A stretch of 64,000 nucleotides of DNA from positions 1 through 64,000 of the forward strand of contig JAEUHM010000041.1 in assembly GCA_016795485.1 (NCBI GenBank), in the 5' to 3' direction. Below the pieces are notes generated by a model. It saw only the letters and a list, made by a program, of their open reading frames with translations, did not search any database and had not been told where the DNA came from. This stretch comes from Verrucomicrobiaceae bacterium. Its GTDB lineage: Bacteria > Verrucomicrobiota > Verrucomicrobiia > Verrucomicrobiales > Verrucomicrobiaceae. The first letter of the stretch is position 1, and each line of letters starts with the position of its first letter. Of this stretch, positions 51,107-60,594 are shown piece after piece. The position numbers and the translations under genes are program-made.

Positions 51107-52699
51107 TCAAGGTGCTCGCTGGAGCGCTTGGGAGAATATCATATCGACAATCGGAACAGGTTTGCGCAACGCTCCACCTGACTTGCTGCTCCGGCTCATC
51201 ATTGAGTCGTGGAGCAGCGAAATATCATGAACGTTCATCTGAGCAAGCACCTGTGGGGATAGCGGTTTGCCCTGAAGATGTGTCACGGGTGCTGCAAACG
51301 CCTCAATCCGCACGAAGGCATCCTCTAACGCTCCCGATTCGGTCCGCTTGAGCGAATACTCGGCATTTGCGGCTGTTACAACATGAGCGATCCCTTTGTC
51401 GGTTACAAAACGGATGACCACATTAGGACGCTTTGTGGTGTTATGCCCCGTGACGGCGACTTTGATGGCCGACGGGCGACCCAGGGCATCTCTAGCGACT
51501 GATATGTGCGAGAATCGAAACTCACTGTGGTCGAAGGGAGCTACAACGTGGCCTGTCGAGTCGACTGTCATGGCAGCAACCGACCCGAAGAAAGTACCAT
51601 TGCGATAGGCTACCAATGCGGCGCGCTCGCGCTCACCTACTGAAGCTCCATTGAGGTCCGGTAAAAGGAGAACATTACGTCCGCGCTCAAACGTGTTGTG
51701 GTCTTTGACAAAAAAGCCCCAGCAACGCCTTCCGGAACGCAGAATATCGTCCCAAAGTTTGTAGAAGTGGAGGCAGGGCTCACCGCTACTATCGTAGAAG
51801 CCTCGGCCTGAGCCAAATCCTGACGTTAGATGGTTCCAAACTTCAATGCCCAGCACCCGCGAGTCGAAGTCCAACATTGGCAGATAATCCTTTAGATTCC
51901 CTGTGGGATGATTGAGCGTCATACCCCCACCATCGGGATACTGGAGCGAGCTGAACGCATCAGAGAAAACCTTTCGCCAGGGACGATTGGTGCCCTGCAT
52001 CAGACGCAATTGCGTCACCTTCAATGCGCCGGAATCGAACCGCAGATCGACATGAATCTTTGTGGCTGAGGTCCTGAGATAGATGGTGTGGCTTCCAGCG
52101 GATAGCTTTCGAGCATCGATGTGGCCCTTTTCGGCAAAACTACGTCGAAAGTCACATTCCACAGCCCCGTCAATCGAGAGGCTGGCTTCGGACTTGAGAT
52201 TGGAGTCAGCAGCCAACTGAATATCAAGTCGGTACACACCCAGCCAAGGGCTTTGCTCATTGAAGACATGAAGTCCGGTGAAGTCGTGCAGAATGGGGGA
52301 GGCTGCATAGTCGCTCGCTTGCACACTACTGCCGTAACCAGTGGACAACATGCTGCCGAGCGCATTCGCGTGTAGCCCGGAATCCGTAAACGAGTGATGC
52401 TCGGCATTGGGGGCAGCTATCAGCCCTGGGTGCTGAGAGGCATAGCTCGGAGGAAGAGGATATGTTGGTGCCGAAGGGTAGTAGTTGCTGAAGGCAAAGT
52501 GCCCGTAGCCCATCTCAACAAAGCCATCCCGCGATGCGTCGGTCATGCCTTGGTGCTGATGAGACATTGAGTGGACTGGCACGAATGATTTCCAATCAAC
52601 GTCTTCATATGGGTTCCGAAGGTCATCGGTTGGTTTCTCACTGCTGTGGGCATTCAGAGATGCTCCCGCGAGTGTGGTCAGAATGGTGCGCCTTTTCAT
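51107..52699 (-). CDS. Exported PHP-like protein of unknown function
   Basis: The 530-residue protein starts MKRRTILTTLAGASLNA, a short twin-arginine-like or Sec signal. I do not recognise a named family. Residues 35-110 contain SFVPVHSMSHQHQGMTDASRDGFVEMGY, whose His-x-His pattern resembles the first metal motif of PHP phosphoesterases. Later stretches MTLNHPTGNLKDYLPMLDFD, GIEVWNH and FFVKDHN fit the remaining PHP metal motifs. A beta-rich domain lies in between. Metal-dependent hydrolase activity is inference. It is convergent with the sulfatase gene, 14 bp apart. Confidence 0.78.
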   Translation of the reverse strand: MKRRTILTTLAGASLNAHSSEKPTDDLRNPYEDVDWKSFVPVHSMSHQHQGMTDASRDGFVEMGYGHFAFSNYYPSAPTYPLPPSYASQHPGLIAAPNAEHHSFTDSGLHANALGSMLSTGYGSSVQASDYAASPILHDFTGLHVFNEQSPWLGVYRLDIQLAADSNLKSEASLSIDGAVECDFRRSFAEKGHIDARKLSAGSHTIYLRTSATKIHVDLRFDSGALKVTQLRLMQGTNRPWRKVFSDAFSSLQYPDGGGMTLNHPTGNLKDYLPMLDFDSRVLGIEVWNHLTSGFGSGRGFYDSSGEPCLHFYKLWDDILRSGRRCWGFFVKDHNTFERGRNVLLLPDLNGASVGERERAALVAYRNGTFFGSVAAMTVDSTGHVVAPFDHSEFRFSHISVARDALGRPSAIKVAVTGHNTTKRPNVVIRFVTDKGIAHVVTAANAEYSLKRTESGALEDAFVRIEAFAAPVTHLQGKPLSPQVLAQMNVHDISLLHDSMMSRSSKSGGALRKPVPIVDMIFSQALQRAP

Positions 52700-52787
52700 C
52701 GCTAGAACTCGACGGTGGAAACCTCATCCTTTCAGGTCAAAGGCAGTGGGAAGAATAGGAAACGCGACATCGTAGAATCGCACGGAC

Positions 52788-53549
52788 ATGAAAACCTGCC
52801 TTGTAGCTCTTCTGGTATTCTTCGCTTGTGCCGATGACGGCCATTCCTCGAACATCGTCATTATGGCGGTGGAAGAACCAGACAATTACGATGCTGTGAA
52901 CTCAATGAACTGCTTTGCTGAAAGTGAACTTCGGCCCGCCGGCCATCAAGTGACTGTCGTGGTGGGCGACAGACCAACAAAGCATCACTTTGAGGGGCTA
53001 GTTTCTGCTCTGAGGGATGCCGATCTATTGATCTTGTTCTCACGCCGTCGGTTTTTGCCAAAAGAGCAAATGCAGGCCGTGCGCGCTCACCTGAATGCAG
53101 GCAAGCCTTTGCTCGGCATTCGAACTGCGAATCATGCTTTCATCCCGCGACCAAAAGACGTGGTGGAAGCTGGTCTGACGACTTGGCCGGAGTTTACGGA
53201 GGAGGTATTGGGAGGACAAAACACAGGCTATGAGACAAAGGGCCTACCTTACCTGGTATCGAAAGCTGACGATGCAGAGAGTGCTCTGCTCAAAGGTGTT
53301 AACACTGCCAATATTCGTGGGCACCAGTCCCTCTACAAGGTGCTACCGCTAGCCGCAGATGCCAAGCCATTGCTGATTGGCACCGCCAAAGCAGGCTCTA
53401 GCACAGAGCCTCAACCAGTTGCGTGGACTCGGCACTATGGACCGAAGAACGCACCGATCTTTTACACCAGCCTGGGAGCACCTGAAGACATGAAGATTTC
53501 AGACGTGCGGCAGTTACTAACAAATGCAGTCACGTGGTGCCTCAAGTGA
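52788..53549 (+). CDS. Secreted ThuA-like domain protein
   Basis: The 253-residue product has a short signal (MKTCLVALLVFFACADDGHS; a lipoprotein Cys is possible). The ThuA-like fold includes ADLLILFSRRRFLPKEQMQAVRAHLNAGKPLLGIRTANHAF, LGGQNTGYETKG and VAWTRHYGPKNAPIFYTSLGAPEDM. It is smaller than the paralogue at 12924 and lacks its charged insertion. Close partners such as sulfatase and PHP-like genes suggest a role in handling exported sugars; this is inferred from position. Confidence 0.87.
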   Translation: MKTCLVALLVFFACADDGHSSNIVIMAVEEPDNYDAVNSMNCFAESELRPAGHQVTVVVGDRPTKHHFEGLVSALRDADLLILFSRRRFLPKEQMQAVRAHLNAGKPLLGIRTANHAFIPRPKDVVEAGLTTWPEFTEEVLGGQNTGYETKGLPYLVSKADDAESALLKGVNTANIRGHQSLYKVLPLAADAKPLLIGTAKAGSSTEPQPVAWTRHYGPKNAPIFYTSLGAPEDMKISDVRQLLTNAVTWCLK

Positions 53550-53560
53550 AGCAATAAGCC

Positions 53561-55714
53561 TCACTGAAAGATCCCACGCACTCGGTCCCAAAAGCCTGGC
53601 TGCTGCATAGGTGGTGGGGGCGGTGCAGTTTCCAAAGGCGTTGGGGTCTGTGAGTGAAGCTGGCACCAACTGGGGGGCAGCAGGTCGTTGGGCAGATCGT
53701 CTTCGTAGGCCAGTTGGTGGGATTCACACTGTGGAGTGGCTACCAGTCCAGTGATCCTGCATAAACGAACTCGCTGCTCCGGAACATGGGTGACGGGTTC
53801 CTCAACGTAGCCAAGCGCTTGAGCTTTTTTCATCACATCCGCCCACACTGGAAGCGAGAGCCGCGCACCGTAGCCACCGCCAATGATCGTTTTTGGGTCA
53901 TCACAGCCCATCCAAACACCACAAGTGAGAGCTTGTGTGTAGCCGATAAACCAAGCGTCTTTGTAATCGTTGGTGGTACCGGTTTTCCCACCTGCGGGTA
54001 GTTTGAAGCCGTGCTCTGAGCGTGCGGAAGCGGCAGTTCCATTGTCCATGACATGCCCTAGAAGTCTTGATGTCAGTTGCGCCACTCCTGCGGGAAGAAC
54101 GGGCACATCTAACACCGGTGTGGAGTAAACGGCTTCACCGAGTCTGTCTTCAATGCGTGCGATGATGTAGGAACGTCGTCTCACGCCGCCATTTGGGAAC
54201 ACTGAGAATGCGCTGGTCATGCGTTTGAGATCAGACCCGAGGTTTCCAATGAACGACTGGCGACCGTTGGGCAGTGATTCGGTCACACCAGCGTCACTCA
54301 ATACTTCAGTGAGCTTGGGTAGCCCTGCTTGATCCCCCACACGCACGGTCATGGTGTTGCGACTGCGAATGAGGCCAAGAGCCATCGGTTGAGGCCCAAG
54401 AAAGGCTCCATCCGAGTTTTGCGGGCTCCAACCTCCCGGGATCGGGTTGTCATCAATCAAAGTGCCAGGAAGAAGCCCACGTGTCATCGCTGCGGCATAG
54501 ACAAAAGGCTTGATGGTGGACCCCACTTGGCGCTCAGCCTGAGTAGCGCGGTTAAACTTGCTTTGCTGGTAGTCTCTTCCGCCCACGATGGCCAACACCC
54601 CTCCTGTTGAGTTGTGAATGAGTGCCACAGCTCCTTGGAGATACGGCGTTTTCGTCTCATTTCCTGGCACCCAAGTGCGGTCAAATGTGGCTTTTGTGAC
54701 ATGCCCGTAGCCCTTGGTCTTTTCTATAGAGGCACTTCGCTTCTCAAGCGATTCGAGAGCTTCCTTTTGCAATCGAAGATCAAAGGTGGTGTAGACTTTG
54801 AGGCCTCCATCTTCGCGATCTTCCTCTTCCAAGATTAGATCAAGGTCGTGCCGCACAGCATCCATGAGCCAGTCGCCCTGACTCTGGAATGCGGGGGTCG
54901 CATGCAGCGCAAGCACCTCTGCTTTGATGATCTCTCCCTCTTGGGTGGAGATGGCGTGAGTCTGCACCATGCGATTGACCACATCATTGCGCTGAAGTTT
55001 GGCTCCTTCCCAGTTCTTAAACGGTGAGAACTTGCTCGGACCACGGATAATGCCAGCAAGGAGTGCGCCTTCTCCCGGCGAGAGATCTTTTGCGTCCTTA
55101 CCGAAGTAGACTCGCGACGCCTGCTGAATGCCAAAGAGCTGATTGCCGAAGAAAATCCGGTTCACGTAGTGTTCTAAAATCTTCTCCTTCCCCACTTGAG
55201 CTTCAATGCGGCGTGCAAGCATCACCTCCAGCATTTTGCGGTGCAGGGTTTTCTCGTCCAATCCGGGAAAGCTGTTGCGGGCAAGTTGCATCGTGAGCGT
55301 GCTCGCGCCTTGGACCACCTTACGCTCTTTGACATTCCGCATCATCGCCCGGATCACACCCACATAGTCGACCCCGCCATGCTGATAGAAGCGGGAATCT
55401 TCACGCGCGAGAAGCGCCTTGATGAAATGCGGAGAAACCTCTGCCAGAGGCACGATGACACGGTTCTGTCCATGCAACTTGCCTAGCACTTGGCCGTTGC
55501 GGTCCAACACGACCGTTCGCTCAGGCATTGCTCCAAGTCTGGTCAGATCATAATCGCGAGCAAGATGCCAGTAGAACACGATCGTGAGCGACCCTGCGAT
55601 AGCCAAGAGCAAAAACAGGACGAGACTGAGCTTTACCAACATGCCCAACCGGCGAGAACGGCGCATGGGTGGGGGACGGTGTGAGGCTACCTCGGGGTCG
55701 AAGGCGTGGGACAT
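53561..55714 (-). CDS. Penicillin-binding protein 1A-type bifunctional transglycosylase/transpeptidase
   Basis: The 717-residue enzyme polymerises and cross-links peptidoglycan. One anchor (LSLVLFLLLAIAGSLTIVFYWHL, about 29-51) precedes a GT51 domain with catalytic Glu105 in AREDSRFYQHGG, QGASTLTMQLARN and RIFFGNQLFGIQQASRVYFGK. The transpeptidase has Ser399-x-x-Lys402 in GSTIKPF, the SRN motif in RSRNTMTV and KTGTTNDYKDAWF. The C-terminus is Pro/Glu-rich. Having both domains shows conventional peptidoglycan synthesis in this organism. Confidence 0.96.
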   Translation of the reverse strand: MSHAFDPEVASHRPPPMRRSRRLGMLVKLSLVLFLLLAIAGSLTIVFYWHLARDYDLTRLGAMPERTVVLDRNGQVLGKLHGQNRVIVPLAEVSPHFIKALLAREDSRFYQHGGVDYVGVIRAMMRNVKERKVVQGASTLTMQLARNSFPGLDEKTLHRKMLEVMLARRIEAQVGKEKILEHYVNRIFFGNQLFGIQQASRVYFGKDAKDLSPGEGALLAGIIRGPSKFSPFKNWEGAKLQRNDVVNRMVQTHAISTQEGEIIKAEVLALHATPAFQSQGDWLMDAVRHDLDLILEEEDREDGGLKVYTTFDLRLQKEALESLEKRSASIEKTKGYGHVTKATFDRTWVPGNETKTPYLQGAVALIHNSTGGVLAIVGGRDYQQSKFNRATQAERQVGSTIKPFVYAAAMTRGLLPGTLIDDNPIPGGWSPQNSDGAFLGPQPMALGLIRSRNTMTVRVGDQAGLPKLTEVLSDAGVTESLPNGRQSFIGNLGSDLKRMTSAFSVFPNGGVRRRSYIIARIEDRLGEAVYSTPVLDVPVLPAGVAQLTSRLLGHVMDNGTAASARSEHGFKLPAGGKTGTTNDYKDAWFIGYTQALTCGVWMGCDDPKTIIGGGYGARLSLPVWADVMKKAQALGYVEEPVTHVPEQRVRLCRITGLVATPQCESHQLAYEDDLPNDLLPPSWCQLHSQTPTPLETAPPPPPMQQPGFWDRVRGIFQ

Positions 55715-55754
55715 TTTGGTTGGAGACGGGTCCTTGCCTCAGTATAGACGATAG

Positions 55755-56603
55755 ATGCACCCTGTCATTCAATCCCTCGTTCAAGCTGCTCTTGCAGAAG
55801 ATTTGGGCGATCGTGGAGACGTAACCTCCACATTTTTCGTTCCAGAGACCGCCGTTAGCCGTGCAACCATATTGGCCAAGGCCGATGGTGTGTTATCCGG
55901 AATGGATGTCGCGGCAGAGGTGCTTAAGCAGGTAGATCCGAGGCTGAAACTCAAGCGCTTGGTCAAGGATGGAAGCTCGTTCGCCAAAGGAGACGTCGTT
56001 GGGGTCATCACGGGTCCTTCCCGCAGCCTGTTGGCGGCCGAACGCACTCTTCTGAACTTTATCCAACGACTCTCAGGGGTCGCAACGGCCAGCAGGCGCT
56101 ATCGTGATGCCCTTGGTGACCATAAAACCGTACTGTTGGATACCCGCAAGACAACGCCGGGGTGGAGACTATTGGAGAAAGCAGCTGTGCGGCACGGTGG
56201 AGGCAGCAATCACCGTATGGGACTCTATGATGCGGTGATGGTGAAGGATAATCACATCGCTGCGTGCGGCTCGCTTCAAAGCCTCCAGCATGGCATTGAT
56301 GCAGTGAAGAAGCGGTGGAAGAAAATCAAAGTTCAACTTGAGGCAGCCACGTTAGATCAATTTGAAGCCTACCTCACCTTGAGAGGAGTGGACAGTGTGC
56401 TGCTAGACAACATGAGTCTCGCGCAATTGAAGAAGGCAGTGCACATGAATGCCGGTCGCTTCTACCTTGAGGCTTCTGGAGGCATCACACTCAAAACAAT
56501 CGCAAAAGTGGCGTCAACAGGTGTCGATGCCATCAGTGTTGGCGCGTTGACCCACTCAGCGGGTTCGATTGATCTCTCGTTGGAGTTTGATGTGGATTCG
56601 TGA
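55755..56603 (+). CDS. nadC: Nicotinate-nucleotide pyrophosphorylase (carboxylating)
   Basis: NadC makes nicotinate mononucleotide from quinolinate and PRPP in NAD synthesis. The 282-residue protein has EDLGDRGDVTS, LNFIQRLSGVAT, the long signature LLDTRKTTPGWRLLEKAAVRHGGGSNHRMGLYDAVMVKDNH with phosphate-binding Arg and Lys, and GVDSVLLDNMS. The start ATG 55755 gives the usual length. Its stop overlaps the next gene start (GTGA). Confidence 0.97.
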   Translation: MHPVIQSLVQAALAEDLGDRGDVTSTFFVPETAVSRATILAKADGVLSGMDVAAEVLKQVDPRLKLKRLVKDGSSFAKGDVVGVITGPSRSLLAAERTLLNFIQRLSGVATASRRYRDALGDHKTVLLDTRKTTPGWRLLEKAAVRHGGGSNHRMGLYDAVMVKDNHIAACGSLQSLQHGIDAVKKRWKKIKVQLEAATLDQFEAYLTLRGVDSVLLDNMSLAQLKKAVHMNAGRFYLEASGGITLKTIAKVASTGVDAISVGALTHSAGSIDLSLEFDVDS

Positions 56604-57652
56604 ACACGGAGAATGCTGCTGCCACCTTGATTATCGGGCAGGGCCTAGCCGGAACGGCCATGGCTTGGACCTTGATTGAGCGGGGTAAGCGCGTCCTTAT
56701 CGTGGATCGGGATGAGCCCGTAACGAGCTCAAAGATCGCAGCTGGGCTCCTGACACCCATCACAGGAATGCGGTTGTCATTGAGCAGGGGATACAAGGAA
56801 CAGCTCGTTGCGGCGGTGAGCTTTTATCGCCGTATCGAGGGCGTGCTGGGTTGTCGGCTCCTGCATGCAAAACGACATGTAAGACTCTTCAAGAATGAGA
56901 TTGAACCCGGTAGATGGGACGCTCGGAAACAGGAGATGAAGCGATTTCTCTCCGCGAGGCAACGACTGGTGTCGGAGGATTATTTTCACAATCCCCGTGG
57001 CGGCTTCGAGATGAAGCATGGTGGCTATTTGGATACGGTGAGCTACCTGAGTCGATCTCGGAAATGGTTTGAAGAGCAAGGGATGATGCAACGCGGCAAT
57101 GTGGCCATTGATGAGGTTCAACCAGACGCAACAGGCGTTTCTTGGCGAGGGCAACGATTTCGCGAAGTGATCTACTGCATCGGATGGGAAGCAGGGAATC
57201 ACCCTTGGTTCGACTGGGTGCCATTTCAGAGTGCCCGAGGTACTATTGTGAGGCTCCGCGCTGACATCGGAGACGAGGACCGCATCATTCATCATGGGGT
57301 TTGGCTTCTGCGACATGCAGACGGTTATTTGAGAGCCGGCTCAACGTATGACACCCGATTTGGCAACCCGAATGAAGTGCCGACAGGCGATTTGGCGGTG
57401 TTGGAGCAACGGATTAACCAGGCCTTAGTGAAGCCATTTGAGATATTGGATGCTCGCGCTGCTGTGCGTCCGATCATTCGTGACCAACGAATGATCCTTG
57501 GCCGACACCCAGCACATGAGCATGTGATCTTTTTCAACGGTCTGGCTTCTAAGGGAACCTTGCGGGCCCCATGGCATGCCCAGATCTTAGCAGAACATCT
57601 GATGAGTGGGATTTCGCTGCCAGAGACGATGGACCTCCGGGGGAATCTGTAG
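56600..57652 (+). CDS. FAD-dependent oxidoreductase, DAO family
   Basis: The 350-residue protein begins at GTG 56600 with TLIIGQGLAGTAMAWTLIERGKRVLIVDRDE, a dinucleotide-binding fold for FAD, and continues in the D-amino acid/glycine oxidase pattern (SKIAAGLLTPITGMRL, GTIVRLRADI, YLRAGSTYDTRF, RPIIRDQRMILGRHP). The substrate is probably an amine or amino acid; the four-base overlap with nadC suggests cotranscription but does not show a shared pathway. Confidence 0.88.
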   Translation: MNTENAAATLIIGQGLAGTAMAWTLIERGKRVLIVDRDEPVTSSKIAAGLLTPITGMRLSLSRGYKEQLVAAVSFYRRIEGVLGCRLLHAKRHVRLFKNEIEPGRWDARKQEMKRFLSARQRLVSEDYFHNPRGGFEMKHGGYLDTVSYLSRSRKWFEEQGMMQRGNVAIDEVQPDATGVSWRGQRFREVIYCIGWEAGNHPWFDWVPFQSARGTIVRLRADIGDEDRIIHHGVWLLRHADGYLRAGSTYDTRFGNPNEVPTGDLAVLEQRINQALVKPFEILDARAAVRPIIRDQRMILGRHPAHEHVIFFNGLASKGTLRAPWHAQILAEHLMSGISLPETMDLRGNL

Positions 57653-57664
57653 TAATCGTCTCGC

Positions 57665-59875
57665 GTGACTTCCGAAGCAGCCGCAGAGCAAGCGTCTTCA
57701 TCTTGGGTAGAGCGTCTTGCGGCGTTTCTGGCCGACGAACGTGCCGTGGAGGCGATTCGGCTGAATCCAACGGAACACACCGTTTCTGTAGCCACTTTGG
57801 GAAATGTGAATGAAGCGGCGTTGCAGGAGCGATTGTCAGAAATACTGCGCCATCTGGATGCCAATTGGCAGCAGTACTCTCTTCACGCCGCAGCGCTAAA
57901 GGTCAGTCGCCAAGGGGATGAAGTGACTTTGGAAAAGCCTGCATGTCCTACGGCTCCCAAGCTTTGGCATTGGCGAGACTTTAACTGGCCAAAGCCAGAT
58001 GAGATCGAACAACAGAGCCGTGAAGAATGGCAGACGCTCGCCCTGCAGGCAGCAATATGCGGTGTAGCTCTGGTTAGCGGTTATTTGGTAAAGCCATGGT
58101 CGCCAACACTGTCTTTGGCAGCGTTTGTTGTTTCCATCGTAGCTGGTGGTTGGGATGCCGCCAAAGATGCTTGGGAGAAGATACGACAGCGCCAGTTGGA
58201 CATTCATTTCCTCATGCTGGCAGTTGCCGCTGGTGCTGCAGCGATTGGTGAGTGGGAGGAAGGGGCACTCCTGCTGTTCCTATTTTCTTTCTCGGGTGCG
58301 TTGGAGCACTACGTCTTGCATCGCACTCACCGGGAGATTAACGCGCTTACAAAATCTGCACCAAAGATGGCTCACGTCGTGCGGGCTGATGGCTCTGTGG
58401 TAGATGAACCGGTGGCAAGCCTCGTGAAAGGCACCGTCATCCAAGTCAAACCTGACGAACTCTTTGCAGCAGACGGAGAAGTGATTGAAGGAGAGACTGC
58501 TGCGGACGAATCTGCACTGACAGGCGAGGCTTTACCTATCGACAAGGAAGTGGGGGCCGAGGTTTTCTCTGGAACGTTGAATCTCTGGGGCTTGGTGAGG
58601 GTGAGGGTGGAGAAACCGGCAACGGAGAGTGCCCTACAGAAGATCATTCAGCTGATTGAGAACGCACAGCACTCTCGCGCTCCCAGCCAGAGATTCACTG
58701 ATCGCTTTGGCACAAGCTACACGGGTCTCGTTTTGGCGCTTGTGGCGCTTATGTTCTTTGTTTGGTGGCTGCTGCTAAAACTGACCCCAGACGATGCATT
58801 TTACCGGGCTATGACCTTACTTGTGGTCATGAGTCCCTGTGCCTTGGTGCTCTCGATCCCTTCTGCCATCCTCGCTGCAATAGCCTGGGGCGCAAAGCGT
58901 GGCATCTTGTTCCGGGGCGGTGCCTCCATAGAGCATCTTGCCGATGTGAACGTCATCGCCATGGACAAGACCGGCACTCTAACTGAAGGCGAGTTGCGGG
59001 TGGCCAAGGTGGAAAGTTTTCCCCCAGGTAGAGAACAAGACATTTTGCAGCAAGCTGTTAGCCTGGAGGCGAGTTCGAATCATCCGATTGCGCGAGCAAT
59101 CACCAGGCATGGGGCCAGCCTTGGCCTGTTGCCTGGGAAAGTGATCGAGTTTCAATCTATCGCAGGTCAGGGATTACGTGGACGGTCTGAGAGCGGATTG
59201 AGCTATCTCGGAAGAAGGGAGCTCATCAGTCAGTCGGAGCTAGCACCCTTCCTGAGCGACATCCCAGAAGCTCCACTGGGCTACTCGGAAGTCTGGGTAC
59301 TTCATGAGAAGCTCTTGGGCCGTATTTTGCTTCAGGACAAGATTCGCGAAGGTTCCAAACCGGTGCTCAAGGCGCTCACCGAGCGAGGTATACGTTCTAT
59401 CATGCTCACGGGCGACCGTCGGGAAGCAGCGAGCAAGGTGGCGACTGAGCTTGGCATTACCGAGGTACGTGCAGGCCTTCATCCAGAGGACAAGGTGACT
59501 GCGATTCAGGAGTTGGTGAGTGCTGGTAATAAAGTAGCCATGGTAGGTGATGGTGTGAATGATGCGCCTAGCCTCGCTTCCGCTCACGTAAGCTTGGCCA
59601 TGGGCGCCCGGGGTAGTGACGCAGCTCTTGAACAAGCAGACATCATCTTGATGCAGGATCGAATCGAGAAGATTTTGTCTGCACTGAAGATCAGCACTTC
59701 GGCAAAGGCGATTATTCGTCAAAACATCGCTATTTCTCTTGGTGCGGTGGTCTTGATGGCGATTTCTGCGGTGCTGACTAAGGTGCCGCTTTCACTCGGC
59801 GTGCTTGCGCACGAAGGATCGACTGTAGTGGTTTGTTTGAACTCGTTACGTCTTCTCTTCGTGAAGGAAAAGTGA
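57665..59875 (+). CDS. Heavy-metal P1B-type ATPase (Zn/Cd/Pb-like)
   Basis: The 736-residue pump moves a metal ion out across the inner membrane. The catalytic motifs are ADESALTGEALPIDKEVG, MSPCALVLSIPSA (metal-site CPx-type), DKTGTLTEG (phosphorylated Asp), SNHPIARAI and MVGDGVNDAPSLASAHVSLAMG. The C-terminal GSTVVVCLNSLRLL is typical of Zn/Cd exporters. The N-terminal 75 residues fold like an HMA domain (AVEAIRLNPTEHTVSVATLG) but lack the metal-binding Cys-x-x-Cys. It starts at GTG 57665, 12 bp after the FAD gene. Confidence 0.95.
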   Translation: MTSEAAAEQASSSWVERLAAFLADERAVEAIRLNPTEHTVSVATLGNVNEAALQERLSEILRHLDANWQQYSLHAAALKVSRQGDEVTLEKPACPTAPKLWHWRDFNWPKPDEIEQQSREEWQTLALQAAICGVALVSGYLVKPWSPTLSLAAFVVSIVAGGWDAAKDAWEKIRQRQLDIHFLMLAVAAGAAAIGEWEEGALLLFLFSFSGALEHYVLHRTHREINALTKSAPKMAHVVRADGSVVDEPVASLVKGTVIQVKPDELFAADGEVIEGETAADESALTGEALPIDKEVGAEVFSGTLNLWGLVRVRVEKPATESALQKIIQLIENAQHSRAPSQRFTDRFGTSYTGLVLALVALMFFVWWLLLKLTPDDAFYRAMTLLVVMSPCALVLSIPSAILAAIAWGAKRGILFRGGASIEHLADVNVIAMDKTGTLTEGELRVAKVESFPPGREQDILQQAVSLEASSNHPIARAITRHGASLGLLPGKVIEFQSIAGQGLRGRSESGLSYLGRRELISQSELAPFLSDIPEAPLGYSEVWVLHEKLLGRILLQDKIREGSKPVLKALTERGIRSIMLTGDRREAASKVATELGITEVRAGLHPEDKVTAIQELVSAGNKVAMVGDGVNDAPSLASAHVSLAMGARGSDAALEQADIILMQDRIEKILSALKISTSAKAIIRQNIAISLGAVVLMAISAVLTKVPLSLGVLAHEGSTVVVCLNSLRLLFVKEK

Positions 59876-59880
59876 TGTGA

Positions 59881-60582
59881 TCAGAGCAAGCCCATGGCCT
59901 TGAAGCTGAACCAAGGCTCTGAGTGGGTTTCTGCACGCTGGCCGATGATCACATGGTCCATGAGCTTCACTTGCATCAACTCTGCTGCTTCTTTCATGCG
60001 GCGAGTGAACTGACGATCTGCCTCGCTAGGAGTCGGATCGCCTGAAGGGTGATTATGAACCACAATGAAGGCGTATGCACCCGAAGAAAGGACGTGCTTC
60101 ATCACCTCTCTGGGATGGGCTGTCGTTTGATTCACCGTGCCACGAAAAACGCGGTCGTGGTGCAAAAGACAGAGCCTTGTGTCCAATGACAACACATGGA
60201 GTTCCTCGTGACCAAGCGCTTGCATTTCCAATGCCATGAAGTCGTAAACTTGGGATGGCTGGTCCAGCGGCAAGGCTCGCCTTGATGCCTGAGCAGAGCG
60301 TTTTCCGAGCTCAAAGGCTGCGGAGAGAACCGCTGCTTTTGCCGGTCCTACACCTTTCGTTTTGGACAGCACTCGTGTGTTCAGGCGCGTGAGGTTGACC
60401 AGCCCGCCGTGATCAGAGAGCAGTTGTTGGCCGATCTGGACGGCATTCTGTCCCTTTATGCCGGTGTTGATGAAAAGCCCGAGCAGTTCCGCATCTGAAA
60501 GTGACTCTGCCCCAAGCCTGAGCAAGCGCTCACGCGGCCTGTCTTCACTTGGGATGTCTTGGATGCGGTGACTCATGAGCAT
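59881..60582 (-). CDS. radC: RadC-family JAB/MPN domain protein
   Basis: The 233-residue protein has an N-terminal helix-hairpin-helix half (PRERLLRLGAESLSDAELLGLFI, LNTRVLSKTKGVGPAKAAVLSAAFELGKR). A JAB metalloprotease-like half carries the zinc motif VHNHPSGDPTPSEAD. RadC was once thought to repair DNA; its function is unresolved. Two ATGs, 60582 and 60576, are equally plausible starts. It is convergent with the P-type ATPase gene. Confidence 0.94.
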   Translation of the reverse strand: MLMSHRIQDIPSEDRPRERLLRLGAESLSDAELLGLFINTGIKGQNAVQIGQQLLSDHGGLVNLTRLNTRVLSKTKGVGPAKAAVLSAAFELGKRSAQASRRALPLDQPSQVYDFMALEMQALGHEELHVLSLDTRLCLLHHDRVFRGTVNQTTAHPREVMKHVLSSGAYAFIVVHNHPSGDPTPSEADRQFTRRMKEAAELMQVKLMDHVIIGQRAETHSEPWFSFKAMGLL

Positions 60583-60594
60583 CCAGTGTGCCGC

